From the NCBI GenBank assembly GCA_025667525.1, contig JANFOE010000190.1, forward strand, positions 2,792,501 to 2,856,500: DNA of 64,000 nt, in the 5' to 3' direction. A program made the translations under genes and the position numbers. Below the pieces are notes generated by a model. That model worked only from the letters and a program-made list of their open reading frames with translations. It made no database searches and had not been told where the DNA came from. Source of the stretch: Glebionis coronaria. Taxonomy: Eukaryota; Streptophyta; Magnoliopsida; Asterales; Asteraceae. Below are positions 32,299 through 46,100 of this stretch, one piece after another. Positions within the stretch are counted from its first letter, which is position 1. Every line of letters begins with the position of its first letter.

Positions 32299-35200
32299 TG
32301 TGACAATCCGTCAATTTATGGTTGATATTTTATTCTCAATATTTATTTAAAAACATTATTTTAATGTTATAATATGAACTCACTTATTTTTGGGAAGAAA
32401 TTTGGATTTACGTCTTGGAGTAGCATCGACTATGTCTAAACCGGAGGATTCAAGGTTACGTGCTTACGTTTACATACACCGTCTTTGGTGACAGTCGACA
32501 TTTCAGAAAATAAATTTGTCTGTGAATATTATTTTGAGATTTTAAATTTGTGTTGGTTCATAAAATCACAAATTTACGAGAAGAAATTAGGACTTACGAT
32601 TTTAATTTAACGTCCTTTACGACTAAACCGGAAACCTTAGGATTACGTATTTACGTTTTCGAACTCCGTTTTTTATGAGACTATTTTATTAGATTCATTT
32701 TGTGCCGTTGATTCACAATTTATAAAAACGTTTTTCGTAAAACGATCCGAGGGCACGCAAATCGAGGAAACTAGAATCGAGGAGTACCCGTAAATAAATG
32801 GGGATGAGACAAGTGGGACACTTGTCCCACCCCCACTCAAAACCGGCCTAACTAGCCACACATCCCATGATGTGTCCAAATTGTAGCTAAAAGCTTACAC
32901 TTGTAAGCTAAGCTTACAAGTTAAGCTACTTCCACCTCAAAACCATCCAACACAAACAACTAGCTTCATTCAACATGCAAACAACTCTCTCAATTCTCTG
33001 TCACTCTCCCTTTGTGCCGTCCCATTTACACCTCCAAACCACCATCACTTGATCAATTTTAACCACAAACATATGTTATAACTTACATATGTTAATCCCC
33101 ATTCAAAAAGAGGAAGATTGGTGCAAGTTTTAACATCCAAGGAGGAGTTTACATGGAGTCTTGGGGCTGATTTTCCACAAGGAGTTTATGAAGATTGGTG
33201 GTCTTGAAGATGGTCTTTGTTATTCACAAGTTTCTCCATCAATTTCCATGTTTTGATCACAACCTACATCAACTTGGTGGTATAAAGATTGTCCTCCTCA
33301 TCCTCTTGTTATTTTTGATTATTTAATCTTGTATTTCTTTCACTTATGTATATGTATATGATGATGAATGATGATTAAAAATATTGTGTGGGGATTTGGT
33401 GTTGATAAACATGCTTAAAAAGATGAAAAAATATAAGAAACAAGGTTAAAATCTTGCTTTTAGACGGCTGTATAAAACAGTAAAGAATCATATGGTAAAC
33501 TGATAAAATGACTTAAATAGATTGATATACAGTAAGATATGGGTCTTGTACACATGTGAGAGTTGTCCATGCAATGGAATCATTGTAATGAGTGAGATAT
33601 GATCAAAACAAGTTTAAAGTACAAATCTGAGTTCACTGTTTTGGACGATTTTTAGAAAATACTTAGAGTATGATTCAACAGTAGCTATAGAAGAGTTAAA
33701 TGGAGTACATATCATGTAGTTTATGTCATAAAAATGTGAGCTTCTATCTCCATATAGAACTCTAGATATGGCAGTTTTTGTGAACATGAAAATAAAAATC
33801 AGATTTTGGAAATTAAAGTATAATAGTATTATATAAGCACTCAAATAAAAATAGTATAAAATGAGAATTAAAACCCACTAACTTATATAATACATTTATA
33901 TAAATATGTACAATGATAAATAAGTGGACATTTTATAAAAATGGTAACTTGTTAAGTTTTATAAGTTATAAAACTATAAACATGATTTTTACGACTTTTT
34001 CGGCTATTACCGTAAAATTAACGTTTTTCGCCAATTAAAACTTAGACGATCAAACCCGTCTAATGTAAAGTTTTTAAAAGTCATATACTGATATGTAAGT
34101 ATCAAATACAAGTAAAAACCGATAAAACCCGAACTATAGGACATACGGACATTAACGAGCTAAGTAAGCATATAGGACTAATAATTGGACTAAATAAGTT
34201 AAACACTTATAAAAAGAACTTATTGGGCTTAACCCATTTGGGCCCAACATGTAAAGTACAAATACTGATAATACAAGTATGAAATGGATTAATACAAGTT
34301 AAAGAACTTATAATAAGTTTATTGGACCTATAACACGTAAATAGGTAAAACTAGAAAACTAGTATAAAAGTTATCGACACATAACACTAAAATGAGTAAA
34401 TGAGAATATGTAAACCCACTTGATCATCATATATATAAAATCATCATATGTATACATAATTGTTATTTTTATAAAGTCATTGGACATGAGTCTAAGACAA
34501 GTATTATTTGTCTAGGTTTTCGTGATTGAAGCACGTACCGTAAGTCCGAATTGCCGATAACCCGTCTTCCCATATCAACGTGAGTTCATAGCCTCGCACT
34601 CTTTTAAATGTTTTTATGAAATGTTTTATAAACCCGCGAGGGAGATAACATGTTAGATTTTATAAAATAGGACACCATTTTTCCCGATTGTTTGTTTATT
34701 GATTTGGACCCGAATGATTGTATGACCCGATTGTATGACCAGATAAATAATTAAATGACCCGATAGATGAAATTAATGGATTAGTAAAGTTAGGTTATGT
34801 CACTAAAAGTCCCATTAGCATGAATTGTGAACTACCGGGATTTAGTAGACGCTTATGCATATAATAGTACTATTTGGGGACGATCACCCCAGTTCGCGCC
34901 TTGACGGTTGATCCCCGTCATGTCACATTGATTGGTAAGCGAATTTATGTATGAGAAGATTTCCATAGCGTGACCTTTGTGACGACACGCTACTTTATAT
35001 GGGCAAATTGAGTATCAGGTTAGCTACCCGTTGTTTGTTTTAGTAAGGTAACAATGTCATGCGGCTTATAATAATCCAACTAACAAAATACTACTAGACG
35101 CTCCGAATTACGATGTATTGCCTGACTAGCAATACAGGGTCATACTATTGATATTATGTTCGTGTTTTGGTTCTCATAGCCATATTCATATAACGGTTTT

Positions 35201-35734
35201 TATTTAACTTTATACAACGTCATAACACGTATTGTATGATGTTTTTACGATATTGGCTCGTATAATGATTTTTAAGGCAAATGCCTATATTATGATTTTC
35301 GACAAGGATCTGTATAAAATGACTTTGGCTATTTTATGGCCTATTACAAAGATTTGTACAAAATGATTTTCAGTAATAATTTTATACTGATATTATATTG
35401 ATGGATTTTATTAAACTCTATGAATTCACTCGGCGTTATCGCTGACCTTTTCTTTTAAGATGTTTTGTCTCAGGTACTTGAAGTTAATTCTCGGGAAGAC
35501 AACAAGAATTCATGGCCCGCACTTAAAACAATATTTTCCATTCAAATGCTTTATAAAATTTTATGAAATGATTATGACTTGGGACCTATGTAACTTTGAT
35601 ATTTATGAATGGAAATGCTTTTATTATTAAACGACGCGACTTTTATGTGTTGTCTATGATGTGAGTAATGTGCTATCCCGTAACACCAACGAGTCTTCCG
35701 CTGTATTGAATTGTATAATATTGGGGGTGTTACA
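32299..35734 (+). repeat. T1 LTR copy a (3,436 bases)
   Basis: It starts TGTGACAATCCG and ends GGGGGTGTTACA. It matches 43094-45491 plus 51214-52235 throughout. It is not followed by a primer site; the primer site follows the partial copy at 36731-37682. ORFs inside are chance. Confidence 0.9.
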
Positions 35735-36730
35735 AGGTTCCACAAAACCATCGGTTTTTACTTGTTCTTCATGAAAACTCCTTGAGAAATCAGCCCCAAA
35801 CTCCCTTGAAAACTCCTTTTTACATGTTAAGATCACCTCCAATCTTCATAACTTCAATGGGTTTTCATCATATGTGTGAATAACATATGATTTCATGGTT
35901 AAATAAAGATCAAATGGGTTATTTAGGGTGAGAGTAGGACGAATTTTTGAGAGAGAAATGGGAGGATGAGAGTGGTTTGCATGTATGTGTTTTGGAGAAA
36001 TGGTTTGGTTAGATGGTTTTGTGGTTTGGTGAAAGAAGTAGCTTAAATGTTAAGCTTGAATGGACAAGTGTCCATTTTAGTTGTATAAAAATGACACCAA
36101 GGTTGTGTTGGTGCTAAGTGTTGCCATCCCATATTAGTGGGGTGGGGCAAAACTTGTTTTGTCTCATCCCACTAATTTACGGATATTCCTCGATTCTAGT
36201 TTCCTCGATTTGCGTGCCCTCGGGGTATCTAAATTCACCTCTCCTGATGATAAAATTATCATGTCCACAATTCACTCAGATATTCTTTCTTCATATTTTC
36301 TAAGTTTTAATTTCTTCTCAACTATCATTTTTATCCGTTTTACTCAATCCGACGACTAAAGCGTCGATAATTATTGCAAGTAATTAAATAATAAATATTT
36401 ATTTTTTATGAAATGTAAACGTAAAAAGTTTTAAATTTCTCGGTTCGTCCAATTATAGGAAAATGTTCAAAATAATAAATTTGAATTTAATTATCACGAT
36501 TTTTATTGATTTACTGGAAATAATTAGTGAGATTCGTAAATGTTCGAAAAATCTTTATTTATACTTTGGTCACAATTTTCTTAGTTGAAAAGCAAAAAGT
36601 GTCGTTTCAAATTTCTAAGTCATGGTTTAAATGTTTTCCTCAATTCTTCTTAAGTTGTCTAGAAGTATACAAAAACATTTACCCCTAAACAGGAGTTTAG
36701 TTAAATACTTTGGTTATAAGGGAATGATTC
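35735..36730 (-). repeat. Inverted fragment of a related gypsy LTR inside T1
   Basis: Read on the minus strand, it contains a TTTAGGGGTAAATG polypurine-like stretch (near 36690) and then LTR-like sequence sharing GCACGCAAATCGAGGAAACT with the T1 LTR. Its right half is the inverse of 41096-41632. It separates LTR copy a from the partial copy b. Confidence 0.7.
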
Positions 36731-37682
36731 ATTAAAGTTAGGTTATGTCACTAAAAGTCCCATTAGCATGAATTGTGAACTACCAGGATTTGGTAGACGC
36801 TTATGCATATAATAGTACTATTTGGGGACGATCACCCCAGTTCGCGCCTTGACGGTTGATCCCCGTCGTGCCACATTGATTGGTAAGCGAATTTATGTAT
36901 GAGAAGATTTCCATAGCGTGACCTTCGTGACGACACGCTACTTTATATGGGCAAATTGAGTATCGGGTTAGCTACCCGTTGTTTGTTTTAGTAAGGTAAC
37001 AATGTCATGCGGCTTATAATAATCCAACTAACGAAATACTACTAGACGCTCCGAATTACGATGTATTGCCTGACTAGCAATACAGGGTCATACTATTGAT
37101 ATTATGTTCGTGTTTTGGTTTTCATAGCCATATTCATATAACGGTTTTTATTTAACTTTATACAACGTCATAAGACGTATTGTATGATGTTTTTACGACA
37201 TTGGCTCGTATAATGATTTTTAAGGCAAATGCCTATATTATGATTTTCGACAAGGATCTGTATAAAATGACTTTGGCTATTTTATGGCCTATTACAAAGA
37301 TTTGTACAAAATGATTTTCAGTAATAATTTTATACTGATATTAAATTGATGGATTTTATTAAACTCTATGAATTCACTCGGCGTTATCGCTGACCTTTTC
37401 TTTTAACATGTTTTGTCTCAGGTACTTGAAGGTAATTCTCGGGAAGACAACAAGAATTCATGGCCCGCACTTAAAACAATATTTTCCATTCAAATGCTTT
37501 GTAAAATTTTATGAAATGATTATGACTTGGGACCTATGTAACTTTGATATTTATGAATGGAAATGCTTTTATTATTAAACGACGCGACTTTTATGCGTTC
37601 TCTATGATGTGTGTAATGTGATATCCCGTAACACCAACGAGTCTTCCGCTGTATTGAATTGTATAAATTTGGGGGTGTTACA
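36731..37682 (+). repeat. T1 LTR copy b: last 952 bases only
   Basis: It matches the final part of copies a and c, from TTAAAGTTAGGTTATG to GGGGGTGTTACA, and is directly followed by a primer site. This is therefore the functional end of the 5' LTR, and copy a plus the inverted block look like a rearranged extension. Confidence 0.85.
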
Positions 37683-37685
37683 GTT

Positions 37686-37697
37686 TGGTACCAGAGC
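37686..37697 (+). other. Primer binding site of T1
   Basis: TGGTACCAGAGC differs at one base from the initiator tRNA-Met site and lies 3 bases after the LTR end. Confidence 0.8.
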
Positions 37698-40600
37698 TCT
37701 CGTTATAGAGAACGAAAGATTTTTAAAACCAAGGTTTTGAATAAAACATTTCAAAATCTTTTAACTATAAACATTTTTCACAAAATGTCTAAAAATCTTT
37801 TGACTATAACGGTGCCGAAAAATTCCCGAGTTACCGACAAGGCCAGACTGAGAAGTGTTATTTTAATATATATATAACTTGGATTATATATATGTTGTAA
37901 TTTTAATTACATGATTGTTTGATGATTATTTTGATATTTATACGAGGTATTTATACGACATAGATTGTCACAAGGAACCCTAAATCCCCTAGTAAACTAA
38001 TCGAAGCTATTCTCGTAGGAATTCTAGCTATCCTAGATCTAAACCAAGTTGTGGATATTTATGATCCCAACAAATGGTTAATATTCGTAGAAATGTAGAT
38101 ATTAGTTGATTGTGATATTAAAGAAGAATTGGCGATATTAAATCTGATATCGATGTCATGACGATCTTTCCTTATAGAGTGGAGTTTGACAAAATGTTAC
38201 CACCTAGAAAGATGTCATCTAATTCGTTGTCACCCAATTCTTAAATTTGAACTCGAAAGGGTGAATGTTGTACTTGAGGCTGTCTTGGAATCATTACCCA
38301 AAAGCCTTATGGCACTAGTACCTTTCCGAGAAGTCTAATTGAATGATCAAGTCATTTCATACTAGTGACTCATTTGATAACTATTGATGAAGAAGTTATA
38401 GAATCGAAAATTAAGTGTTGATTCATATCGAGCTTTTATTGCCCTATTAAGGTTTATAAATAAGATTGAAAGTATTGGAGAATGAGGTAGGATATCACCT
38501 TGAGTATAAGTTAATTGAAACTTGAATGAAGTAAAATTTAACTCGTATGGAATATGAGATTGATAAGAGGAAATTATTAAGTCATGTGATTGAATTATAA
38601 GGTTTTAAATGATTGTAGGTTCGTGTCAAGGGTTGTTCCTAGACCATTGTCAACTAACGAGGATGCCCATTGTCCAAGAAATAAATTGAAGAAATCTTCT
38701 TCTAAATTGGGACCGATGGATCTTCCGGGACAAGTGGGACACCTAATGACTCTTGTAGGTTAGTATTCATTGTGGTATCTTTAAAAATCCCTAACTTAAC
38801 TGAGATATCAGTTGGTAGGATGAGTTCTGAGAATTGTATGACATAGTAACACGTAATGTGTTACGGTACAATTTTGACTTGTTTGTGATTAATGAAAAGA
38901 CTACCTTTGATTGCTAAATCCTACATGTATCGATGTTATTTATCTTTTCTTGCTTCATCCTAATGTTCTCATTAGTGATGCAACCATTGAACAAGTACTC
39001 ATCTCGATTTGAGTTACGTTGTGGATTATTCTTTTTGAGCGCCATCGAGGTCATGAACCTCATGATTATTTGGCTAAAGCTCATTTCCTATCATATTGTA
39101 GTTAAGTTCTTGGTGAACAACTTTTCATCACTCTTTTGCAGATCACACATTGTTTTTATAAAGTTAAAACGGTATCCTTTGAGAAAATTTAATTTTCATC
39201 ACAATAAGGATTATTCAAAGTGAGATTTATAAGTGATTGATATCAAAATGAAGTTGTTTATGAGACGCTTTGGAAACTTAATTATTTCCATAACAAAGAA
39301 AATCTTTGTAAATTTATTTTTGATTCTTATTTAAGAATTAAGCATGAAAATGTTTTTATTATAAACATGATGATAAAATTTTGATCAACTGAGTATTGCA
39401 TCGTTAATCTTGAAATTGTGTATAATTGCGCGCCTACATACAATTTGGAATGGACCATGCAAGGCTGATTAGTAGTCACCATAAAACTAATGAATAAACA
39501 CTACATTTTCGTTGAAGATTGTGAAAGATTAAATTTTATGAGATCTGCAAAAAGTGCAAAATAGGGACATATTGTTAGGGACACCTACATATATGCCTGT
39601 AGCATCTATTCTTCTGAGTCGAATTTACTCATCTGTGGAAATTGTCTTATTTGACAATTGACAATTCTTTCTTGTCCAATTCCCCCGTAGTGAGATTCTT
39701 AGGAAAAGTATCTGATTATCGAGTGTTGATACCCGACTAGATGTATCGACGTTCCTATCATTTCTTTTGAGTTGATTTCATTTGAATGACCTGGGTAACG
39801 ATCCGAGGAACTTTCGAATGCATACTCAAATTATGAAAACATGGGATATATTCATATTCATTAAATGTTTTCGTCTGTATAAGAATTGAAATTCTCTCGC
39901 ATAGATTATGCGTTGACCTTACTCTTTTAAGGTTAGTTATGTCTCCTGATATCCTTGAATTTGTGAAGGATTATGAGTTATTATTAGTCTTTTGAGAAGT
40001 TCACATCTTATCGACGGCAATAAAACTAAAAAGTTGGTAATGCCAGTAGAATGGATTGATTGATTATGACATGACGACATTGTCTTAATTGATGGGAACT
40101 CGAGTAGAATTCCCCTAAAAGATAAGATGTTGATTATCAAAAGTGATATAAATAATTCTTGATGGATGATCATATCATGTATTTAGACTTGAAATTATAC
40201 CATGAATGGTTGTGAATTAGTCATAGATATTATAATCTAGAAAGAAGTTAATATGAATTTATTGAAAAGATAATTCTGTTATTTGAAACTTTAGTAAGTA
40301 TTTGTTAATGAATTACCTAGACTTTCGCCATTAAGGCAAGTAGGATTTGGTATTTGATTATATTCTCGGTGCTGCACCTGTGGCTTGTGCACTGCACGTC
40401 AGCACCATCTAAATTAAAGGAATTACCGTACAACTGAGAGAGTTGTCGGAGAAAGATTTTATTCTACCGAGCTCGTCATCATGAAGAGGTATGGTGTTAT
40501 CATTCCTTATATTTATAGATTACTGTGAACTGAGTAAATTGACAATCGAAAACGATATCCATAACTCGAAATGGAAGATTTGTTCGATCATTTACAAGGT

Positions 40601-41095
40601 TCTAGCGTATGTTTTAAAGATTTGATCCATGGCATGGTTATCATCAACTTCGCATCTGCGAAAAAGATTATGTATTCCAATCACTACATCCGGTACTTGT
40701 AATGAACATTATGAGTTTCACGTGATGTCGTATGGATTGACTAATACACATGTAGCATCCATAAATTTGGTGGATCACGTGTGTAGGCTGTAATTTGATA
40801 AATTCATGCTTGTGATCATTCAGGACTATTTGTTTGTTTATAAGAATAAGAATGAGTTAATAATTATTTATAGACTGCCCTGAGTTGGCCAAGTAATGAA
40901 AACTTGTACCTTGAATAATTAACATGTGACTTAAGACTTAATACTTTACATGATTTAACCGTGTGATTAATAGTTAATGGAATATAAATTGACTCTTCAA
41001 AAATTAGAAGTCATTTAAGACTTTGAGTTATACTAAAAAGAAAGTGCAAATATATTTTGACAAATGTTTTAACAAAGGATTTTTTTTAGGATTAT

Positions 41096-41632
41096 TCCCT
41101 TATAACCAAAACATTTAACTAAACTTCTGTTTAGGGGTAAATGTTTTTGCATACCTTAAGACAACCTAAGAAGGATTGAGGAAACCCATTTAAACCATAA
41201 CTTGAAATTTGAAACGACAATTTTTGGTTTTCAACTAAGGAAATTTTGACCAAAGTATAACCAAAGATTTCTCGAACATTTTCGGATCTTATTAATTATT
41301 TTAATTATTTTCGATAAATCAACAAAAATCTTGTTAATTAAATTCAAATTTATTTTGAACATTTTATATAATTGGTCGAACTAAGAAATTTAAAATTTTT
41401 ACGTTTACGTTTCATAAAAATTTAATAATTATTATTTAATTAATTGTAATAATTATCGACGCTTTAAACGCCGGATTGAGAAAAACTGATAAAAATGATA
41501 GATGAGACGAAACTGAAACTTAGAAAATATGAAGAAAGGTGAACGTAATTACTGACGCAGAATATAGAAAGAATATCTGAGTGAATTGTGGACATGATAA
41601 TTATATCATCATGAGAGGTGAATATAGATACC
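41096..41632 (+). repeat. Inserted LTR-like fragment within T1 interior
   Basis: The inverse of 36190-36722, beginning near TCCCTTATAACCAAA with a TTTAGGGGTAAATG polypurine-like stretch. It interrupts the distance between the RT and integrase remnants, so it is a secondary insertion or rearrangement. Confidence 0.65.
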
Positions 41633-43075
41633 GACGCATTATGTAGAAAAGATAAAGAACCAATTAGGAAATGTTCCTTGATAATGAAAGTGCAAAATAA
41701 ATTGCCGAACAATTTGAATATAAACGATGTTTATAAAAAGGATAATATAGATAATAAAAGGGGTTCGCGGCTAATGTGAACCATTAGAATTGAGAAGCCA
41801 ATAGCGTTAAATGTTTTAAAGGCCACTTTTGGTTGTATAAATATGGAGATTTTGAGATGTAGTTATATTGGAAATCTTGTAAGTATGAGTATTATATGTA
41901 TGTCATTTTGACTAAAAGTATCTTTGTCTGAAGAAGTTGTACTGATGACAAATTATGAAGGCAGACATCGCCTCATACATTAGTAAACGTCTAGCTATTG
42001 AAAAGGTCACCATCTGAATTTGATTCGATTTGGGTCATCGTCGACAGACTGACAAAATCTGCTAATATCATTCCCGTTAATGATAAATGCAAAAGAGTTA
42101 TGAAAACATAGTGTGCCTGTATCGAACATCTTTATCAAGATCCTCGCTTCGCATCGAATTTCTAGAGATTTGCTCAGAAATCATTGAGAACGAACCTTGA
42201 TGAGAGTACTATGTACCACCCCAATCGAAGGGACGAGGTAAAGTAACGATACAAAGTAATATAAGTGTTGTTTTATGTTTGAATGAATGACCTTTGGTAA
42301 TAAACCGTATAATCATTTTCCTTTTGAGATATTATCATTGATAATTATCGCATTAGGATCGAGATCGAATTTTGTCATGATCCAATTATTAGAGCATCTG
42401 TAAGCAGGAGTTGAGATGAAGACACCCGACATACACCCATTGTGAGTTGGACATGTCTTTTAGGTTTAAGGTTTCATATGATGTGAACCTAACCTTACAA
42501 AATACTCGACCCGCGAGACCTGAAATGATTGTTGAAATTAGGATCTGATTATTGACTGCCGGTAGTAGGCAGGGGGTTATGTGAATATGAAATGTGGATC
42601 TTGAAGTGCCAGATGGGTAGCGAAGTTATGCCAAAAATTTTAACCTTGGAAAAATGAATTAATGATCTGACAAATCATGGGATATAAGTCCCCGTTGTAT
42701 GGGAACATTGAGATGATGTAAAAGATTGGTTTGAAAGGCATATCAGCTGGATCTACCCTAGGACTTCAAGGGCTCCGTGAATTATGTTTCGTATATCGAA
42801 CTTGATGGAATATCTATCAAGTGAGAATCTGATTATTTCTTAGTAGAGCTTAGATCGACGAAAAGTTGCATTCATCAAAAACCCGTGAACATCATGGATA
42901 TAGAAAGTAAGTCAACGTTAAGCCTAATATTATTCCCGTAGTTATGTTTGATGAAACTCGCGTATTGTAATGAATTACACTTGTGAGAAAAGACCGAATG
43001 TGGAGGAAATACCCACATGGCTTGACTCTATAAGAAGCGAGTAGTAAGGTAAGATGATCTTTGAGGACAAAGATC

Positions 43076-43093
43076 CTGTTTAGGGGTAAATGC
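43076..43093 (+). other. Polypurine tract region of T1
   Basis: CCTGTTTAGGGGTAAATG lies just before the 3' LTR start. It is weakly purine-rich, as in related copies at about 41130 and (inverted) 36690. Confidence 0.6.
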
Positions 43094-45491
43094 TATGACA
43101 ATCCGTCAATTTATGGTTGATATTTTATTCTCAATATTTATTTAAAAACATTATTTTAATGTTATAATATGAACTCACTTATTTTTGGGAAGAAATTTGG
43201 ATTTACGTCTTGGAGTAGCATCGACTACGTCTAAACCGGAGGATTCAACGTTACGTGCTTACGTTTACATACACCGTCTTTGGTGACAGTCGACATTTCA
43301 GAAAATAAATTTGTCTGTGAATATTATTTTGAGATTTTAAATTTGTGTTGGTTCATAAACTCACAAATTTACGAGAAGAAATTAGGACTTACGATTTTAA
43401 TTTAACGTCCTTTACGACTAAACCGGAAACCTTAGGATTACGTATTTACGTTTTCGAACTCCGTTTTTGATGAGACAATTTTTATTAGATTCATTTTGTG
43501 CCGTTGATTCACAATTTATAAAAACGTTTTTCGTAAAACGACCTGAGGGCACGCAAATCGAGGAAACTAGAATCGAGGAGTACCCGTAAATAAATGGGGA
43601 TGAGACAAGTGGGAAACTTGTCCCACCCCCACTCAAAACCGGCCTAACTAGCCACACATCCCATGATGTGTCCAAATTGTAGCTAAAAGCTTACAAGTTA
43701 AGCTACTTCCACCTCAAAACCATCCAACACAAACAACTAGCTTCATTCAACATGCAAACAACTCTCTCAATTCTCTCTCACTCTCCCTATGTGCCGTCCC
43801 ATTTACACCTCCAAACCACCATCACTTGATCAATTTTAACCACAAACATATGTTATAACTTACATATGTTAATCCCCATTCAAAAAGAGGAAGATTGGTG
43901 CAAGTTTTAACATCCAAAGAGGAGTTTACATGGAGTCTTGGGGCTGATTTTCCACAAGGAGTTTATGAAGATTGGTGGTCTTGAAGATGGTCTTGGTTAT
44001 TCACAAGTTTCTCCATCAATTTCCATGTTTTGATCACAACCTACATCAACTTGGTGGTATAAAGATTGTCCTCCTCATCCTCTTGTTATTTTTGATTATG
44101 TAATCTTGTATTTATTTCACTTATGTATATGTATATGATGATGAATGATGATTAAAAATATTGTGTGGGGATTTGGTGTTGATAAACATGCTTAAAAAGA
44201 TGAAAAAATATAAGAAACAAGGTTAAAATCTTGCTTAATTTAGATGGCTGTATAAAACAGTAAAGAATCATATGGTAAACTGGTAAAATGACTTGAATAG
44301 ATTGATATACAGTAAGATATGGGTCTTGTACACATGTGAGAGTTGGTCATGCAATGGAATCATTGTAATGAGTGAGATATGATCAAAACAAGTTTAAAGT
44401 ACAAATCTGAGTTCACTGTTTTGGACGATTTTTAGAAAATACTTAGAGGATGATTCAACAGTAGCTATAGAAGAGTTAAATGGAGCACATATCATGTAGT
44501 TTATGTCATAAAATTTTGAGCTTCTATCTCCATATAGAACTCTAGATATGGCAGTTTTGGTGAACATGAAAATAAAAATCAGATTTTGGAAATTAAAGTA
44601 TAATAGTATTATATAAGCACTCAAATAAAAATAGTATAAAATGAGAATTAAAACCCACTAACTTATATAATACATTTATATAAATATGTACAATGATAAA
44701 TAAGTGGAAATTTTATAAAAATGGTAACTTGTTAAGTTTTATAAGTTATAAAACTATAAACATGATTTTTACGACTTTTTCGGCTATTACCGTAAAATTA
44801 ACGTTTTTCGCCAATTAAAACTTAGACGATCAAACCCGTCTAATGTAAAGTTTTTAAAAGTCATATACTGATATGTAAGTATCTAATACAAGTAAAAACC
44901 GATAAAACCCGAACTATAGGACATACGGACATTAACGAGCTAAGTAAGCATATAGGACTAATAATTGGACTAAATAAGTTAAACACTTATAAAAAGAACT
45001 TATTGGGCTTAACCCATTTGGGCCCAACATGTAAAGTACAAATACTGATAATAAAAGTATGAAATAGATTAATACAAGTTAAAGAACTTATAATAAGTTT
45101 ATTGGACCTATAACACGTAAATAGGTAAAACTAGAAAACTAGTATAAAAGTTATCGACACATAACACTAAAATGAGTAAATGAGAATATGTAAACTCACT
45201 TGATCATCATATATATAAAATCATCATATGTATACATAATTGTTATTTTTATAAAGTCATTGGACATGAGTCTAAGACAAGTATTATTTGTCTAGGTTTC
45301 CGTGATTGAAGCACGTACCGTACGTCTGAATTGCCGATAACCCGTCTTCCCATATCAACGTGAGTTCATAGCCTCGCACTCTTTTAAATGTTTTTATGAA
45401 ATGTTTATAAACCCGCGAGGGAGATAACATGTTAGATTTTATAAAATAGGACACCATTTGTCCCGATTGTTTGTTTATTGATTCGGACCCG
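43094..45491 (+). repeat. T1 3' LTR (copy c), first part
   Basis: It starts TATGACAATCCG, so the canonical TG has become TA. It is colinear with copy a until element D interrupts it at ACCCG (45487-45491). Confidence 0.9.
45487..45491. other. Target site duplication of D, left
   Basis: ACCCG, repeated at 51209-51213. Copy a shows the uninterrupted site (GGACCCGAATG, about 34717). Confidence 0.95.
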
Positions 45492-46028
45492 TGTTGATCC
45501 CAAACTTAGATCGATTAAGCTTTGTGTATACGAGATTAGATCAAGTAATACACGTAGAGAAACCTTTGCTTATGAATAAAGTAACTAAGTGTTATGCGGA
45601 ATTAACACTTAATCTAAAACACAAAGATGTTAAACAAACTTTCACTTGTATTAGAATGATCGAACTTGATTACAATGAAAGAGGTTTAACTTGTGAAAAC
45701 TTATTATAACTGATGATTAACATTAACCTAAAAGATCTTCTTTTATAGATTAAGAAGTCTTGTACAATAAGCTACGAATCAACTATTCTAGGTAAAGATA
45801 ATAATAGAAAATACAATGTCGAGCTTATCTTTACCATACACAAATAAAGAAACAAATAAACAAAAAGATTCGTATGAAGATATATTCCATCAGTGCTAGT
45901 CTTCAAGGCTGTCAGCGTTGACTTCTTCAAATGTCAACGCTTGGCTGTCAGCGTCCAATGTCATCTTATCAGCGCTTGAATTCTTCTTATCAGCGTCTAG
46001 TGAACTGACCCATAATTTATTCCCAACA
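45492..46028 (-). repeat. 3' LTR of D (537 bases)
   Basis: Minus-strand TGTTGGGAATA...GGGATCAACA. It contains four TCAGCG words (+ strand sense) within its last 110 bases. A minus-strand TATAAAAG lies near 45740. Confidence 0.95.
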
Positions 46029-46041
46029 ATCCTCCCCTAAA
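46029..46041 (-). other. Polypurine tract of D
   Basis: Minus-strand TTTAGGGGAGGAT lies directly before the 3' LTR. Confidence 0.8.
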
Positions 46042-46100
46042 CTTGATATCTATTCCAATGATCAAGTTTCTGAATAAAAACTTAAGGCTTAGGAGGAATC

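Larger units (their letters stand above)
37683..43093 (+). pseudogene. Decayed gag-pol interior of T1
   Basis: No ORF above about 100 codons remains, but motifs survive. A GQVGHL knuckle-like remnant lies at about 38730. An RT stretch at 40720-40860 reads like the MPFGLTNAP...FIDD region, with the catalytic block degraded (IQDYLFVYKN). Integrase remnants are KADIASYISK (about 41960), DSIWVIVDRLTKSA (from 42022) and a DPRFASNF-like string (about 42135). The end shows the usual chromovirus C-terminus and polypurine tract. The order gag, RT, integrase is gypsy. All proteins are non-functional. Confidence 0.8.

Noticed and set aside
33614..33844. Similar 76-residue ORFs at 33614-33844 and 44394-44624
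   Set aside because: Both lie antisense in the two T1 LTR copies in AT-rich sequence; their similarity is LTR similarity.
37659..43675. ORFs of 60-96 codons within 37659-43675 as host genes
   Set aside because: Short, AT-rich, without motifs, and overlapping decayed gypsy sequence or LTR.
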